DNA of 47,388 bases from an uncultured Candidatus Pelagibacter sp. (GCA_905618905.1 CAJQTH010000032.1:1-47388); one strand, 5' to 3'; numbered from the stretch's first letter, positions 1-9,060 are shown. The notes: generated by a model not told the origin, from the letters alone. Made by a program: numbers and translations.

Positions 1-1
1 A

Positions 2-124
2 ATAATCTTACCGGTATTAGGATTTAAAGAAAAAACTATACCTTTACCTTTAAGTATTACAGAACCAGTACTTGGAGGATTCCCAATGGCATCCGCTATT
101 AAAAAAAAAGAAAGTTTAAATTAA
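2..124 (+). CDS. petB: Cytochrome b of the bc1 complex, 3' end (partial)
   Basis: Only the last 40 codons are in the window, and they are open from the left edge to the TAA at 122-124. The peptide contains an ILPVLGF stretch, then PLPLSI and a lysine-rich end, which resembles the last periplasmic loop and C-terminus of cytochrome b. Cytochrome b carries the two b hemes and the quinol-oxidation and quinone-reduction sites of ubiquinol:cytochrome c oxidoreductase in the inner membrane. The gene directly downstream (4-bp gap) is cytochrome c1, the usual order in alphaproteobacterial petABC operons, and this is the main support for the call because the visible fragment is short. Confidence 0.8.
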   Translation: MILPVLGFKEKTIPLPLSITEPVLGGFPMASAIKKKESLN

Positions 125-128
125 TTAA

Positions 129-908
129 GTGAAAAATATTTTTAAAATAACCTATTTAATAGCTCTTATTTTAACTGGAGCAACTCAAGTTAATGCAGCA
201 GAAAAAGTTGATCTCTTAAAAACAGATTGGAGTTTCAAAGGTCTTTTTGGAAAATTTGATAGGGGTTCGCTTCAAAGAGGATATCAGGTTTATACGGAGG
301 TTTGTGCATCGTGCCATTCAATGAAATACGTAAGTTATAGAAACCTATTTGAACCTGGCGGACCAGAATTTACTAAAGATCAGGCAAAAGCTATTGCGGC
401 AGGTTTTGAAGTTACTGATGGACCAAATAGTGATGGAGAAATGTTTGTAAGACCAGCAAAATTATCTGATAAATTTGTTATGCCTTTCCCAAATGTAAAA
501 GCAGCACAAGCAGCAAATGGAGGAGCTTATCCACCAGATATGTCTGTATTAGCAAAAGCTAGAAGTGGTGGGGTAGATTATATTTATTCTGTACTTTTAG
601 GTTATGAAGATCCACCTAGTGGAGTAACTCTAGAGGATGGAGTTTATTATAATAAATATATGTATGGAAATAATATTAAAATGTCAGAGCCACTATCTGA
701 TGATTTAGTTGAATATAGTGATGGCACTACTGCCACAAAAGAGCAAATGGCCAAAGATGTGACGACATTTTTAATGTGGGCTGCAGAACCACATTTAGAA
801 GCAAGACATAAAATGGGCTTTAGAGCTATTTTGTATTTAATTATTTTAACTATTTTAGTTTATTTTAGTATGAAGAAAATTTGGTCACGTATTGAATCTG
901 AAGTTTAA
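129..908 (+). CDS. petC: Cytochrome c1, heme-bearing subunit of the bc1 complex
   Basis: The 259-aa protein passes electrons from the Rieske protein to soluble cytochrome c on the periplasmic side. A Sec signal peptide occupies about residues 1-23 (ending VNA). The heme c attachment motif CASCH lies at residues 59-63, and Met185 in a KMSEPL context fits the sixth heme ligand. One C-terminal membrane anchor spans about residues 230-248. The start is GTG at 129, 4 bp after the petB stop, so the two are co-transcribed. The last 24 bp overlap the end of the convergent ychF. Length and domain order are normal for alphaproteobacteria. Confidence 0.96.
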   Translation: MKNIFKITYLIALILTGATQVNAAEKVDLLKTDWSFKGLFGKFDRGSLQRGYQVYTEVCASCHSMKYVSYRNLFEPGGPEFTKDQAKAIAAGFEVTDGPNSDGEMFVRPAKLSDKFVMPFPNVKAAQAANGGAYPPDMSVLAKARSGGVDYIYSVLLGYEDPPSGVTLEDGVYYNKYMYGNNIKMSEPLSDDLVEYSDGTTATKEQMAKDVTTFLMWAAEPHLEARHKMGFRAILYLIILTILVYFSMKKIWSRIESEV

Positions 909-1958
909 TATATCACCATCTTTGACAATATAATCTTTCCCTTCAAGTCTCATTTTTCCATTAGTTTTAGAATTCACCCAACCTTGATTTGCTATGAAGT
1001 CTTGATATGCAATCGTTTCAGCTCTAATAAAGCCTTTTTCAAAATCAGTATGTATTTCACCAGCCGCTTTTGGTGCAGTGCAATTTTTTTGAATAGTCCA
1101 GGCTCTAGTTTCTTCAGGTCCAGATGTAAAGTAAGTGTCTAGCTCTAAAATATTATAACCTTTTTGAATTAACATATTTAAACCAGTTCTTTTTAATCCA
1201 ATCATCTCCATATAATTTTCTTTTTCTTCATTTTCTAATTGATTTATTTGGTTCTCAATATCAGCCGAAACTATTAAGGTATTTTTTTCCCCAAATTTAT
1301 CAATAAAAGCTTGTGTGTACTTATTTCCATTTTGAACACTTGCTTCATCAACGTTACATACAAAAATTTTAGGTTTTAAAGACAATAAACCACTTTGGTT
1401 TATTAATTTTTTGTCAAATTGTTCATAAAGTATTTGAATATCTTTAGAATTATTTATGCAGTCAGAAGCAATTTCTAATATTTTTAATTGTTCCTCATCT
1501 ACATTTTTCTTATTATTTTTTTCCAATCTTTTTTGTATTGATTCAAGATCTGCTAACATCATTTCTGTTTCAATAATTTCTAAATCTCTAATTGGATCGA
1601 CAGTTGGGTTCACATTTTGAATATCATCAGAGTCAAAACATCTGATCATATGTATGATTGCATCGACTTCTCTTATATGGGATAAGAATTTATTTCCTAA
1701 GCCTTCACCTTTAGAGGCGCCCTCTACTAGTCCAGCTATATCCACAAACTCAATAGTAGTGTTAATTTTTTTTTTTGATTTTGATATTTCTACCAATTTA
1801 TCTAGTCTTTCATCTGGTACAGGAACTACACCAACATTTGGCTCTATCGTACAAAAAGGGAAATTAGCAGCTTGTGCTTTGCTAGAATTTGTAAGTGCAT
1901 TAAATAATGTAGATTTACCAACATTAGGTAGGCCAACAATTCCACACTTAAAACTCAT
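885..1958 (-). CDS. ychF: Obg-family GTPase/ATPase YchF
   Basis: This 357-aa protein belongs to the universally conserved YchF (OLA1) family, a ribosome-associated P-loop NTPase that hydrolyses ATP at least as well as GTP. The P-loop GLPNVGKST is at residues 9-17, the G3 motif DIAG at 73-76, and a variant G4 NVDE at 202-205; the altered G4 is typical of the family and fits its relaxed nucleotide specificity. A coiled-coil insert (about 130-185) and a C-terminal TGS domain (about 275-357) complete the usual architecture. Its start codon overlaps the pth stop by one base, the classic pth-ychF pair. The 3' end overlaps petC tail to tail. Confidence 0.96.
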   Translation of the reverse strand: MSFKCGIVGLPNVGKSTLFNALTNSSKAQAANFPFCTIEPNVGVVPVPDERLDKLVEISKSKKKINTTIEFVDIAGLVEGASKGEGLGNKFLSHIREVDAIIHMIRCFDSDDIQNVNPTVDPIRDLEIIETEMMLADLESIQKRLEKNNKKNVDEEQLKILEIASDCINNSKDIQILYEQFDKKLINQSGLLSLKPKIFVCNVDEASVQNGNKYTQAFIDKFGEKNTLIVSADIENQINQLENEEKENYMEMIGLKRTGLNMLIQKGYNILELDTYFTSGPEETRAWTIQKNCTAPKAAGEIHTDFEKGFIRAETIAYQDFIANQGWVNSKTNGKMRLEGKDYIVKDGDILNFRFNT

Positions 1959-2518
1959 TACTTATTATTTACAGTGCTTGAGAATAAATCTAATTTTTTA
2001 TCAATTAATATAGCCATTGAGTCAATAATATTTTTAGTAATTTTTTCTAGTTGTATCATTTCATCTTCATCAAAATCTTTTAATACATGGTCTGAAACAT
2101 CAGCTTTAGTTTTGGGCCTTCCAATTCCTATTCTTACTCTTGAATAATCTTTACCAATAAATTTATCAATAGACTCGATACCATTATGTCCTGCGCTAGA
2201 TCCAGCAAATTTTGCTTTTACTTTTCCAAACTCAAGGTCAAGGTCATCATGGAAGACAATCACATCTTCAGCATCAATTTTGAAGTATTCAATTAATTCT
2301 CTTATACAAATTCCAGAGTTATTCATAAAGGTTAAAGGTTTTATTGCATAAACTTTTTTATCTTCAATATTACCTGTGGTTAATAATCCTTTAAATTTTG
2401 GTTTTTGTTTAGACAGACCAAAATTTTGATTAAGAGCATCAATTAATTTGAAACCAATATTATGTCTGTTGTTTTCGCTATCGGGTGTTGGATTTCCTAA
2501 GCCTACAAATAAAAGCAT
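1958..2518 (-). CDS. pth: Peptidyl-tRNA hydrolase
   Basis: Pth cleaves peptidyl-tRNAs released prematurely from ribosomes and so recycles tRNA. At 186 aa it has the standard length. The N-terminal FVGLGNP motif (residues 4-10), catalytic His19 in the RHNIGF context, the MNNSG motif (65-69) and the acidic HDDLDL segment (90-95) are all present and match the E. coli active site. It lies 45 bp downstream of rplY and overlaps ychF by one base, giving the order rplY-pth-ychF that is widespread in proteobacteria. Confidence 0.97.
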   Translation of the reverse strand: MLLFVGLGNPTPDSENNRHNIGFKLIDALNQNFGLSKQKPKFKGLLTTGNIEDKKVYAIKPLTFMNNSGICIRELIEYFKIDAEDVIVFHDDLDLEFGKVKAKFAGSSAGHNGIESIDKFIGKDYSRVRIGIGRPKTKADVSDHVLKDFDEDEMIQLEKITKNIIDSMAILIDKKLDLFSSTVNNK

Positions 2519-2563
2519 ATTTTTTTTAAATCGTATCTAGGAGTTTTCACTATAATAAGTTGA

Positions 2564-3250
2564 TTATTTTTTTTCTTCAGTGGCTTTTTTTTCTTCGCCA
2601 TCTTTTTTATCACCCTCAGCTGCTGGTGCTGCTTCTTTACCATCTTCTGCTGCTGCTTCTTCTGCTTCAGCTGGTTTTTCTGGTTCTTTCATAACTGTAG
2701 GTGCTGCTAATGTTGCAATTACAAAATCTCTTCCAATAATAGTTGGTGTAACACCTTCTTCCAGTTTAATTGAAGATATTTTGAAACTTTCCCCAATATC
2801 CACTCCATCTAAGTCAATAGTTATTGCAGATGGGATCTTTTCACTTGGGCATTTTAATTCTATTTCTCTTCTAACAATGTTAAGTACTCCACCCCTCTTT
2901 AAGCCTGGAGAAGTTTCATGGTTAATAAATACTACAGGCACTTCTATTCTAATTTTTACACCTGGGACAACTCTTAAAAAATCAATATGAGTTGGTTCAT
3001 CAGATATTACGTTATAAGTAATTTCTCTTGGTAAAACATTTTGAGGCTTTCCATCTAAATTAAGAGTTATTATATTTGATAAGAAGCTTCCTTTTTGAAT
3101 TAGAGATTTTAATGTTTTTTTTAATACGGTAACTTTTTGATTTTCTTCTGGTCCCCCATAAATTATACCAGGGATATCTCCAGCTAATCTAAGAGAACGA
3201 ACATCTCCTTTTGACTTAGTGTTTCTAGTATTTGCATCAAGTGAATTCAT
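2564..3250 (-). CDS. rplY: 50S ribosomal protein L25, long Ctc/TL5 form
   Basis: This protein binds 5S rRNA in the large ribosomal subunit. The 228-aa product is the long form: an N-terminal L25 beta-barrel (about residues 5-90, with an RLAGDIPGIIYGG segment), a C-terminal TL5-type beta domain (about 95-185), and a low-complexity Ala/Glu/Lys tail from about 190 to the end. Such charged tails are common in alphaproteobacterial L25. It follows prs by 44 bp and precedes pth. The antisense reading frame across its tail is a compositional shadow. Confidence 0.95.
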   Translation of the reverse strand: MNSLDANTRNTKSKGDVRSLRLAGDIPGIIYGGPEENQKVTVLKKTLKSLIQKGSFLSNIITLNLDGKPQNVLPREITYNVISDEPTHIDFLRVVPGVKIRIEVPVVFINHETSPGLKRGGVLNIVRREIELKCPSEKIPSAITIDLDGVDIGESFKISSIKLEEGVTPTIIGRDFVIATLAAPTVMKEPEKPAEAEEAAAEDGKEAAPAAEGDKKDGEEKKATEEKK

Positions 3251-3294
3251 AAAAAGATGGCTTTTAGCTCAAGTTTCTCAATAACTCAAGATAA

Positions 3295-4227
3295 TTATTT
3301 AAATAAATCAGATACAGATGTTGAGTTAGAGATTCTTTTAATTGCCTCACCCATAAGAGTTGAAATAGGCAAAACTTCTATATTTTTAACATTTTTAATT
3401 TTATCGTGATTATCAATTGTGTCTGTCACTACTAATTTTTTAATGACAGATTTTTTAATTTTATCTACTGCCTCTCCACTTAAAACCCCGTGAGTAATAT
3501 AAGCGTAAACTTCTTTAGCACCTCTATCCTTTAAAGCTTTCGCAGCGTTTACTATAGTTCCACCTGAATCAATTATGTCGTCAACTATAATACAAGTTTT
3601 TCCCTTAACATCTCCTATGACATTCATAACTTTGGATTGACCTGGTTTGGGTCTTCTCTTGTCCACAATAGCAAGTTCCACATTTAAAATTTTGCCAAGT
3701 GCTCTTGCTCTTTCAGTTCCACCAACATCTGGTGCAACACAAATAATATTTTTACTTTTGATGTTTTTCTTAGCATGTCTTGCAAAAATTGGTGTAGCAA
3801 ATAAGTTGTCAACAGGGATATCAAAAAAGCCCTGAATTTGTCCAGCATGAAGATCTACAGTAACAACTCTATCAGCACCTGCTTTAGTAATTAAATTAGA
3901 AACAAGTTTTGCAGAAATAGAAGTTCGAGGTACTACTTTTCGATCTTGTCGTGCATATCCAAAATAAGGAATGACGGCAGTAATATTTTTTGCTGAAGAT
4001 CTTTTTAAAGCATCAATGCAAAGCAGTAATTCCATTAAGTTGTCATTTGCAGGAGATGAAATAGATTGAATTATAAAAATACTATTACCTCTAATGTTTT
4101 CATTTATTTCTATATAAATTTCTCCATCAGAAAACTTTTTTATACTTGAGTTTACAAGTTTAGATTTTAAATATTTTGCAATATTTTTACTGAGGGGTTT
4201 ATTGCTGTTTCCAGATAATAATTTCAT
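3295..4227 (-). CDS. prs: Ribose-phosphate pyrophosphokinase (PRPP synthase)
   Basis: The enzyme converts ribose-5-phosphate and ATP to PRPP, the precursor of purines, pyrimidines, NAD, histidine and tryptophan. At 310 aa it is a full-length class I enzyme. The ATP-binding region with YARQDRK, the signature segment [18 protein letters not shown] and the PRPP loop [12 protein letters not shown] are all visible. It sits directly downstream of pgeF (9-bp gap) and upstream of rplY; a prs-rplY-pth-ychF string is common in proteobacteria. Confidence 0.97.
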   Translation of the reverse strand: MKLLSGNSNKPLSKNIAKYLKSKLVNSSIKKFSDGEIYIEINENIRGNSIFIIQSISSPANDNLMELLLCIDALKRSSAKNITAVIPYFGYARQDRKVVPRTSISAKLVSNLITKAGADRVVTVDLHAGQIQGFFDIPVDNLFATPIFARHAKKNIKSKNIICVAPDVGGTERARALGKILNVELAIVDKRRPKPGQSKVMNVIGDVKGKTCIIVDDIIDSGGTIVNAAKALKDRGAKEVYAYITHGVLSGEAVDKIKKSVIKKLVVTDTIDNHDKIKNVKNIEVLPISTLMGEAIKRISNSTSVSDLFK

Positions 4228-4236
4228 GAAATATAA

Positions 4237-4998
4237 TCAATTAACCATAATTACAGAAATATTTCTACCATAATCACTCTCGTTGCGTCTAATAGATCTT
4301 CGTGCACTAAAAAAATTATTTTTAGGATTAAATGTGTCTTTATTAATTATATCAATTTTCTTTATATTTAAGGCTTTTAATTGAGAATGAACATATTTCT
4401 TTAAATTAAAGAAATCTTTGTTTTGAATTTTTTTAAAAAATTTTTTATTTTTTCCATCTTTTTTCATGAGTTTTTTAATAAAATCTTTTTTTACCTCGTA
4501 ATTTTTTACTGAAATACATGGTCCAATAACAGCAGTAATATTTTTAGTGGTGCAGCCTTTTTTTATCATAAAATTTAAGGTTCTTTTAATTATCCCTTTG
4601 AAAGCACCCTTCCAGCCAGCATGGATTGCAGCAATCATCTTTTCTTTTTCATCATAAATTAGTATTGGAGCACAATCTGCAGTTAATATAGCTATAGGAA
4701 TTTTTTTTTTATTTGTAATTAGTGCATCTCCCTTAAAATTATAATTTTTAAGTTTTAAATCTTTGTCTATAAAATGAAACTTATTACTGTGAATTTGATT
4801 AAGTAAGATAATTTTTTTAAGTTTAGTATTAATTTTCTTTTGAACAATTTGAAGGTTTTTTAAAATATTTTTTTTTTTATCCGAAGATCCAGGACCACAA
4901 TTTAAACTCTTAAAGATACCTAATGACTTCCCACCCTTTCTATTAAAGAAACCGTGCTCTAAGTTTTTAAATCTATTGAGTTTTTTTGACTTAATCAG
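4237..4998 (-). CDS. pgeF: YfiH/LACC1-family purine nucleoside phosphorylase (laccase-domain protein), probable non-AUG start
   Basis: Proteins of this family were once called polyphenol oxidases and act on purine nucleosides. The only ATG in frame (4638) would remove half the fold, but the frame stays open upstream and encodes all the family motifs: EHGFFNRKGG, NQIH (His70), LTADC (Cys109) and HAGWKG (His126), numbered from codon 4996-4998. These three residues fit the family's zinc/catalytic triad. No ATG, GTG or TTG exists between the upstream in-frame stop and EHGFF; the best start is CTG at 4998 (or ATT at 4995), with a GGGA element 7 nt upstream. From CTG the product is 253 aa, the normal length. 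It is in an operon with midA and prs. Confidence 0.85.
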   Translation of the reverse strand: MIKSKKLNRFKNLEHGFFNRKGGKSLGIFKSLNCGPGSSDKKKNILKNLQIVQKKINTKLKKIILLNQIHSNKFHFIDKDLKLKNYNFKGDALITNKKKIPIAILTADCAPILIYDEKEKMIAAIHAGWKGAFKGIIKRTLNFMIKKGCTTKNITAVIGPCISVKNYEVKKDFIKKLMKKDGKNKKFFKKIQNKDFFNLKKYVHSQLKALNIKKIDIINKDTFNPKNNFFSARRSIRRNESDYGRNISVIMVN

Positions 4999-4999
4999 T

Positions 5000-6043
5000 T
5001 TAAAATCCCAATTTAAATTTATTTTTATTTGATGTTATTAGCATTACTTTAAACAATTTACCCATTTGATTTTTATCTAAAAGTCTTTTTACTCTAAAAT
5101 AAAGATCAGCTTTTTCACTAAATAACATTTTCTTGGACAATATTTCTGCTCTTTCAAGAATACCAAGTTTTGTTAAAAATTCACCCTGAGTAGTATTCAC
5201 TGAGGTAAGTGAGCTTAATTCTTTAATTATTCTATTTATCAAATTAAAACTTAGATTATAAGTAATATCAGAATTGCCAAACTCCTCTAACACATCACAA
5301 TATTTATGTTTTGATACAGCTTGCAGAGTATTTTTCATATTTTTTTCAATATAAGCATAATCTATTATTAAAATTCCACCATTATTACACTTAATCTTAT
5401 TATTAATAATTTTTAAGTATTCAGTTGATTGTGGTGAATACTCAATAAAGTTTTGTTGTTTTGCAATCTTAAATTTAATTTTATTTTCAAATTTTTTCAT
5501 ATCAAAAGGAACGTTGAAATATTCAAATTTATTATTAAAAAATCTAACATGTCTTTCAAACCATTTTTTTTCTTTCTTTATGAATTGTTTAATGGGCAAG
5601 GCGTCAAAAAACTCGTTTGCTAAAAAGATACATGGTAAACTGTCTAACTCGCTTAAATCATTTAACCACCTTATATTTTTTTTATTGATATTAGCCTTTT
5701 GTTTTTTCTTAAGTAATTTGCTTCTTTCTAAAATTTTAATATGACAAGAATTTTTAAATATTGGAAACTTATCAAAAGTATTGACTAAAACTTTCAACAT
5801 TTCACCATTACCAGCACCCAACTCAATTAAATTAAACTCTTTAGGACAACCTAGATTTTGCCAAAACGAAACTACCCAGATTGCAATCATTTCTGAAAAT
5901 AATACTGATATGTTAGGTGAGGTTATAAAATCACCATTTCTACCAAAGGGATCTTTTTTCATGTAGTAGCCAGATGTTTTGTTATAAAGAGATTCCTCTA
6001 TAAATTTATCTAGAGTAAACGAGTCATTATCCTTAATTTTCAT
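5000..6043 (-). CDS. MidA/NDUFAF7-family SAM-dependent methyltransferase
   Basis: The 347-aa protein belongs to the family of NDUFAF7 (MidA), an arginine methyltransferase that acts in respiratory complex I assembly in mitochondria; the bacterial role is inferred by homology. The conserved N-terminal block GRNGDFITSP precedes a Rossmann methyltransferase core with the SAM-binding motif ELGAGNGEML at about residues 75-84 and an acidic ANEFFDALP segment further on. It overlaps the lgt stop by 4 bp (ATGA), so lgt and midA are translationally coupled, as in many alphaproteobacteria. The pgeF frame starts at its 3' end. Confidence 0.9.
   Translation of the reverse strand: MKIKDNDSFTLDKFIEESLYNKTSGYYMKKDPFGRNGDFITSPNISVLFSEMIAIWVVSFWQNLGCPKEFNLIELGAGNGEMLKVLVNTFDKFPIFKNSCHIKILERSKLLKKKQKANINKKNIRWLNDLSELDSLPCIFLANEFFDALPIKQFIKKEKKWFERHVRFFNNKFEYFNVPFDMKKFENKIKFKIAKQQNFIEYSPQSTEYLKIINNKIKCNNGGILIIDYAYIEKNMKNTLQAVSKHKYCDVLEEFGNSDITYNLSFNLINRIIKELSSLTSVNTTQGEFLTKLGILERAEILSKKMLFSEKADLYFRVKRLLDKNQMGKLFKVMLITSNKNKFKLGF
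5006..5009 (-). promoter_or_regulatory. Putative ribosome binding site for the non-AUG pgeF start
   Basis: GGGA on the minus strand, inside the end of midA, lies 7 nt upstream of the CTG proposed as the pgeF start. The spacing is suitable for Shine-Dalgarno pairing and helps decide the start. Translational coupling to the midA stop (5000-5002) is an alternative or additional mechanism. Confidence 0.4.
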
Positions 6044-6804
6044 TTTTTTATGGATAAAAGATAAGCACCGATAATGAAAAATAGAATACTTATTAATTGG
6101 CCCAATGTTAGATTTAAAACTAAGTAACCGATTTGAGGGTCTGGAGATCTAAAAAATTCTATAAAAAATCTAAATAGAGAATAAAAGATTAGGAATAAAG
6201 CAGAGATCTTTCCAGGTACTTTTAAATAACCTTTTTTAAAAAAATACCCAAGTACAAAGAAAAGAATTATTCCCTCAAAAAAAGCCTCATATAATTGTGA
6301 AGGGTGCCTTTTGATATTATCTATTAGAACAAATTGAACTGACCAAGGAAGGTCTGTGGCTATTCCATAAAGCTCTGAGTTTATAAAATTGGCAGTTCTA
6401 CCAAAAAAGATTCCAATTGGAGCTGATAGAGCCACTAAATCTAAAAATATAAAAGAATTTGTATTGTGTTTTTTTGAAAATAATATTGATGCAATTATAA
6501 TTCCAATTAAAGCACCATGGAACGACATACCTCCATTCCAAACCATCAATATTTCAATAGGGCTGTCTAAGTAATATTTTAGATTATAAAATAAAGTATA
6601 TCCAAGCCGGCCACCTAAAATTACACCTATAATGAGATAGGTTATGAAGTCATCAAATAGCTGAAAAATATGAGCGTCTTTGATTAATTTTTTTTTACAA
6701 TACAGCCAACCAAGCGTAATACCGATAATATATGCCAAGGAATACCATCTGATTTCTAGTGAAAATATTTGAAAAGCAACTGGGTCAAAATTATTAATAA
6801 ACAT
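6040..6804 (-). CDS. lgt: Phosphatidylglycerol:prolipoprotein diacylglyceryl transferase
   Basis: Lgt is an integral inner-membrane enzyme that attaches diacylglycerol to the lipobox cysteine of prolipoproteins, the first step of lipoprotein maturation. The 254-aa sequence has several hydrophobic helices, the GGRLGYTLFY segment, the NSELYG region and the HPSQLYE signature around residue 167. In this window its likely clients include the lipoprotein secretin PilQ and the small lipoprotein at 44,749. The start at 6804 is ATG, and the gene begins the lgt-midA-pgeF run. Confidence 0.96.
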   Translation of the reverse strand: MFINNFDPVAFQIFSLEIRWYSLAYIIGITLGWLYCKKKLIKDAHIFQLFDDFITYLIIGVILGGRLGYTLFYNLKYYLDSPIEILMVWNGGMSFHGALIGIIIASILFSKKHNTNSFIFLDLVALSAPIGIFFGRTANFINSELYGIATDLPWSVQFVLIDNIKRHPSQLYEAFFEGIILFFVLGYFFKKGYLKVPGKISALFLIFYSLFRFFIEFFRSPDPQIGYLVLNLTLGQLISILFFIIGAYLLSIKK

Positions 6805-6850
6805 TTTTAAAAAACTACGTATAAAGTATATTAATTTTATAAACGAATAT

Positions 6851-7105
6851 ATGACAAAATCAAAATTTGTAATTGATAAATTAACAAAACTATTTGAACA
6901 GGGACTTATTTCTTATAAAGATTTGAGTTCTGAAATCATAAATATTTTAAAATCTAAAAGAGATGAAATCATTTTTAAAATGAAATTAACCAGTAAAGAA
7001 GAAACAGATATATTAATTAAAAGAGTTGAAAATTTAGAAAAAAAAATCAACAATTTAGAAAAAAAAATAGCCAAAAAAAAATCTATAAAGGTAAAAAAAT
7101 CTTAA
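6851..7105 (+). CDS. ubiK: UbiK/BMFP-family accessory factor (YqiC-like)
   Basis: This 84-aa acidic/lysine-rich helical protein has the layout of the YqiC/UbiK family, which assists ubiquinone biosynthesis in the Ubi complex and can promote membrane fusion in vitro. A first amphipathic helix (about 5-45) precedes the LTSKEETDIL segment, and a heptad-patterned coiled coil runs from about residue 56 to the end, matching the family's trimeric coiled-coil tail. It is transcribed divergently from lgt (46-bp gap), a common arrangement in alphaproteobacteria, and its last 23 bp overlap the convergent kinase gene. Assignment rests on pattern and context because the family is poorly conserved. Confidence 0.75.
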   Translation: MTKSKFVIDKLTKLFEQGLISYKDLSSEIINILKSKRDEIIFKMKLTSKEETDILIKRVENLEKKINNLEKKIAKKKSIKVKKS

Positions 7106-8402
7106 CTCTAAGGCCGTTTAAAGAAGATCTTTCTAATAAAATATTCCCCCCATGTGATTTGATTATGTCAGATGTAATTGATAACCCAAGGCCAACACTA
7201 GATTTGGAATCTCCTCTACTTTTATCTACTTTATAAAATGGTTTGAAAACATTTTCCAACTCTTCTTTGGGAATGCCAATTCCATCATCATCAATGGTAA
7301 TTATTATGCTACTATCCTTTTTTGATAGACGTAAATTTATATTTTCAGCATATTTAATTGAATTATCAATTAAATTGTTTAAGGATCTTTGTATTAAATT
7401 CTTTCTTCCATTAATATAAACTCTTGGAATTATTTCTTTAGTTATTTTATCATTATTATATTTATCTATTGTTATTTCGATTAATTCAGAAATATCAAAT
7501 GTTTCATCTTTTTCTAAATAAGATGAACTTGTAAATTGTAGATATTCATTAAGCATTTTTTCCATTTCATCTATATCTAAAGACATTTTTTTTGATAAAT
7601 CTTTATCTTTCATAAAAGATAGCTGAAGTTTTAGTCTCGTTAAGGGTGTTCTTAAATCGTGACTTATACCAGATAACATTTCAGACCTTTGATTTAGGTG
7701 TCTCATTATTCTTTTTCTCATTTTATCAAATTCCAAACCTGCCTGTCTGATCTCTAAGGCTCCTGATGGTCTGTACTCATCAATATTTTCTCCTTTACCG
7801 AATTTTTCTGCAGCTTTAGCCAGGTTTATAATTGGTCTGGTTTGATTTTTTAGAAATAGTATAGCTATGGTTATCATTAGTAGAGCTGGTAGGGTGATCC
7901 ATAAAGCAAATATTCTAGCAGATGAACTTGCCACTCTATCTTTTGGAATAAAAAATTCGAAGTAACCGTCGTTATGTTTAATATTTATATGAATAAGTTC
8001 TTTATAACTCGTTGTATCGAACCAGTAATTTGTGCTACCCATATTAGACTTCAGCTCTCTTCTCAGAGTTCTATCTATTGGGCTAAACCATCTTTCTTTT
8101 TGAGGTTTTTCAAATAAATCATCTTTTTTAAACTCAACATTAAGATCTAAATAAATTGAAAATAAGCCTGACAGGTCGTTATTATTATATTTTCCGTTAT
8201 CATGAGCCGCCATCAATGTTTTCATCTCACCGATCAATGCTCTTGTCATACCTTTATTTGTTTTAATCCAAAGACTATCAAAAAAAACAATTGTTATGAC
8301 TACTTGAAGAAAAATTATTGGTACTGCTACGATTAATAAAGCTCTATAAAATAATCTTTTGGGTAGTAAATTTTTTATAAAATTACTCAATCCATAAAAC
8401 AT
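7083..8402 (-). CDS. envZ: EnvZ-like sensor histidine kinase
   Basis: This is a membrane sensor kinase that should autophosphorylate and transfer phosphate to the regulator encoded just upstream. From the ATG at 8402 it has 439 aa: a transmembrane helix at about 19-42, a periplasmic sensor region to about 165, a second helix at about 166-184, a HAMP linker, a HisKA segment with SGISHDLRTPL (phospho-acceptor His248) and an ATPase domain with N box (NNLIDNSIKYA), DDDGIGIP and GLGLS. A GTG at 8411 could add three residues. It overlaps the regulator by 20 bp, so translation is probably coupled. Confidence 0.92.
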   Translation of the reverse strand: MFYGLSNFIKNLLPKRLFYRALLIVAVPIIFLQVVITIVFFDSLWIKTNKGMTRALIGEMKTLMAAHDNGKYNNNDLSGLFSIYLDLNVEFKKDDLFEKPQKERWFSPIDRTLRRELKSNMGSTNYWFDTTSYKELIHINIKHNDGYFEFFIPKDRVASSSARIFALWITLPALLMITIAILFLKNQTRPIINLAKAAEKFGKGENIDEYRPSGALEIRQAGLEFDKMRKRIMRHLNQRSEMLSGISHDLRTPLTRLKLQLSFMKDKDLSKKMSLDIDEMEKMLNEYLQFTSSSYLEKDETFDISELIEITIDKYNNDKITKEIIPRVYINGRKNLIQRSLNNLIDNSIKYAENINLRLSKKDSSIIITIDDDGIGIPKEELENVFKPFYKVDKSRGDSKSSVGLGLSITSDIIKSHGGNILLERSSLNGLRVKIFLPL

Positions 8403-9060
8403 AACCAGCACCTCTTAAAGTTTGTAAGTATTTTGGATTTTTTGGGTCTATTTCTATTTTTTTTCTAAGTCTTGTAATTATTACATCTATTGATCTTTCT
8501 TTATCAAGATCAGTTAGTTTGCCAATATCCTCTCTTGAAAAAGTTTTGCCAGGATTATTAATCATTTTTTCTAATATAATTTTTTCAGTACTATTTATTT
8601 TATATTCAGTATCATTTTTGATGATTAAAAGTTTGTTAAGATCAATTTTAATATTATCAAAGGTTATAATTCTTTTTTCATCATTTCTTTTTGTTTTATT
8701 CAGAATATTTTTTATTCTTAAAGTAAGTTCTTTTGGCTCAAAAGGTTTTGGTAAATAATCATCAGCACCTTCCTCTAAGCCTTCAACTCTATTTTTAGCT
8801 TCTCCTTTAGCTGTTAATAAAATTATAGGAGTATCAATCTTAGATTTATTTTGCTTGATAAAATCAAGGCCACTTTTGCCTGTCATCATTACATCCAAAA
8901 CAATTAAATCAAATTTAATTATTGAAATTTTTTCTTCAGCATTTTCCGCACTATCTGATGTAGTGACCAGAAAATTATTTTCATTTAAATATTGTTTAAT
9001 TAGAGATCTAATTCCCTCATCATCATCTACAACTAAAATATGGGCTACAAAATCATTCAT
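8383..9060 (-). CDS. ompR: OmpR-family response regulator
   Basis: The 225-aa protein combines an N-terminal receiver domain (acidic pocket DDD at residues 12-14, phospho-acceptor Asp56 in LDVMM, conserved Lys in PKPF) with a C-terminal winged-helix DNA-binding domain ending in TLRGAGYVLWIE. It lies between a MarR protein (8-bp overlap) and its partner kinase (20-bp overlap), forming a tight three-gene operon. In Rhodobacter capsulatus an OmpR-type PetR and MarR-type PetP are encoded next to petABC, so PetR is an alternative name. Target genes cannot be read from the sequence. Confidence 0.94.
   Translation of the reverse strand: MNDFVAHILVVDDDEGIRSLIKQYLNENNFLVTTSDSAENAEEKISIIKFDLIVLDVMMTGKSGLDFIKQNKSKIDTPIILLTAKGEAKNRVEGLEEGADDYLPKPFEPKELTLRIKNILNKTKRNDEKRIITFDNIKIDLNKLLIIKNDTEYKINSTEKIILEKMINNPGKTFSREDIGKLTDLDKERSIDVIITRLRKKIEIDPKNPKYLQTLRGAGYVLWIE

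Noticed and set aside
885..908. Frameshift or assembly error causing the petC/ychF 24-bp tail overlap
   Set aside because: Both proteins end with normal family C-termini; short convergent overlaps also occur at ubiK/kinase and NAD(P)-protein/trxB, as expected in a compact genome.
1654..2013. Antisense reading frames over core genes (for example over ychF, rplY, uvrC, PilV repeats, PilY1)
   Set aside because: They lie inside strongly supported genes, show no family features, and arise from codon composition in an AT-rich genome.
4237..4638. pgeF as a truncated 133-aa gene starting at the internal ATG
   Set aside because: The upstream frame is open and encodes the remaining conserved motifs (EHGFF, NQIH, LTADC), so the gene is intact with an unusual start.
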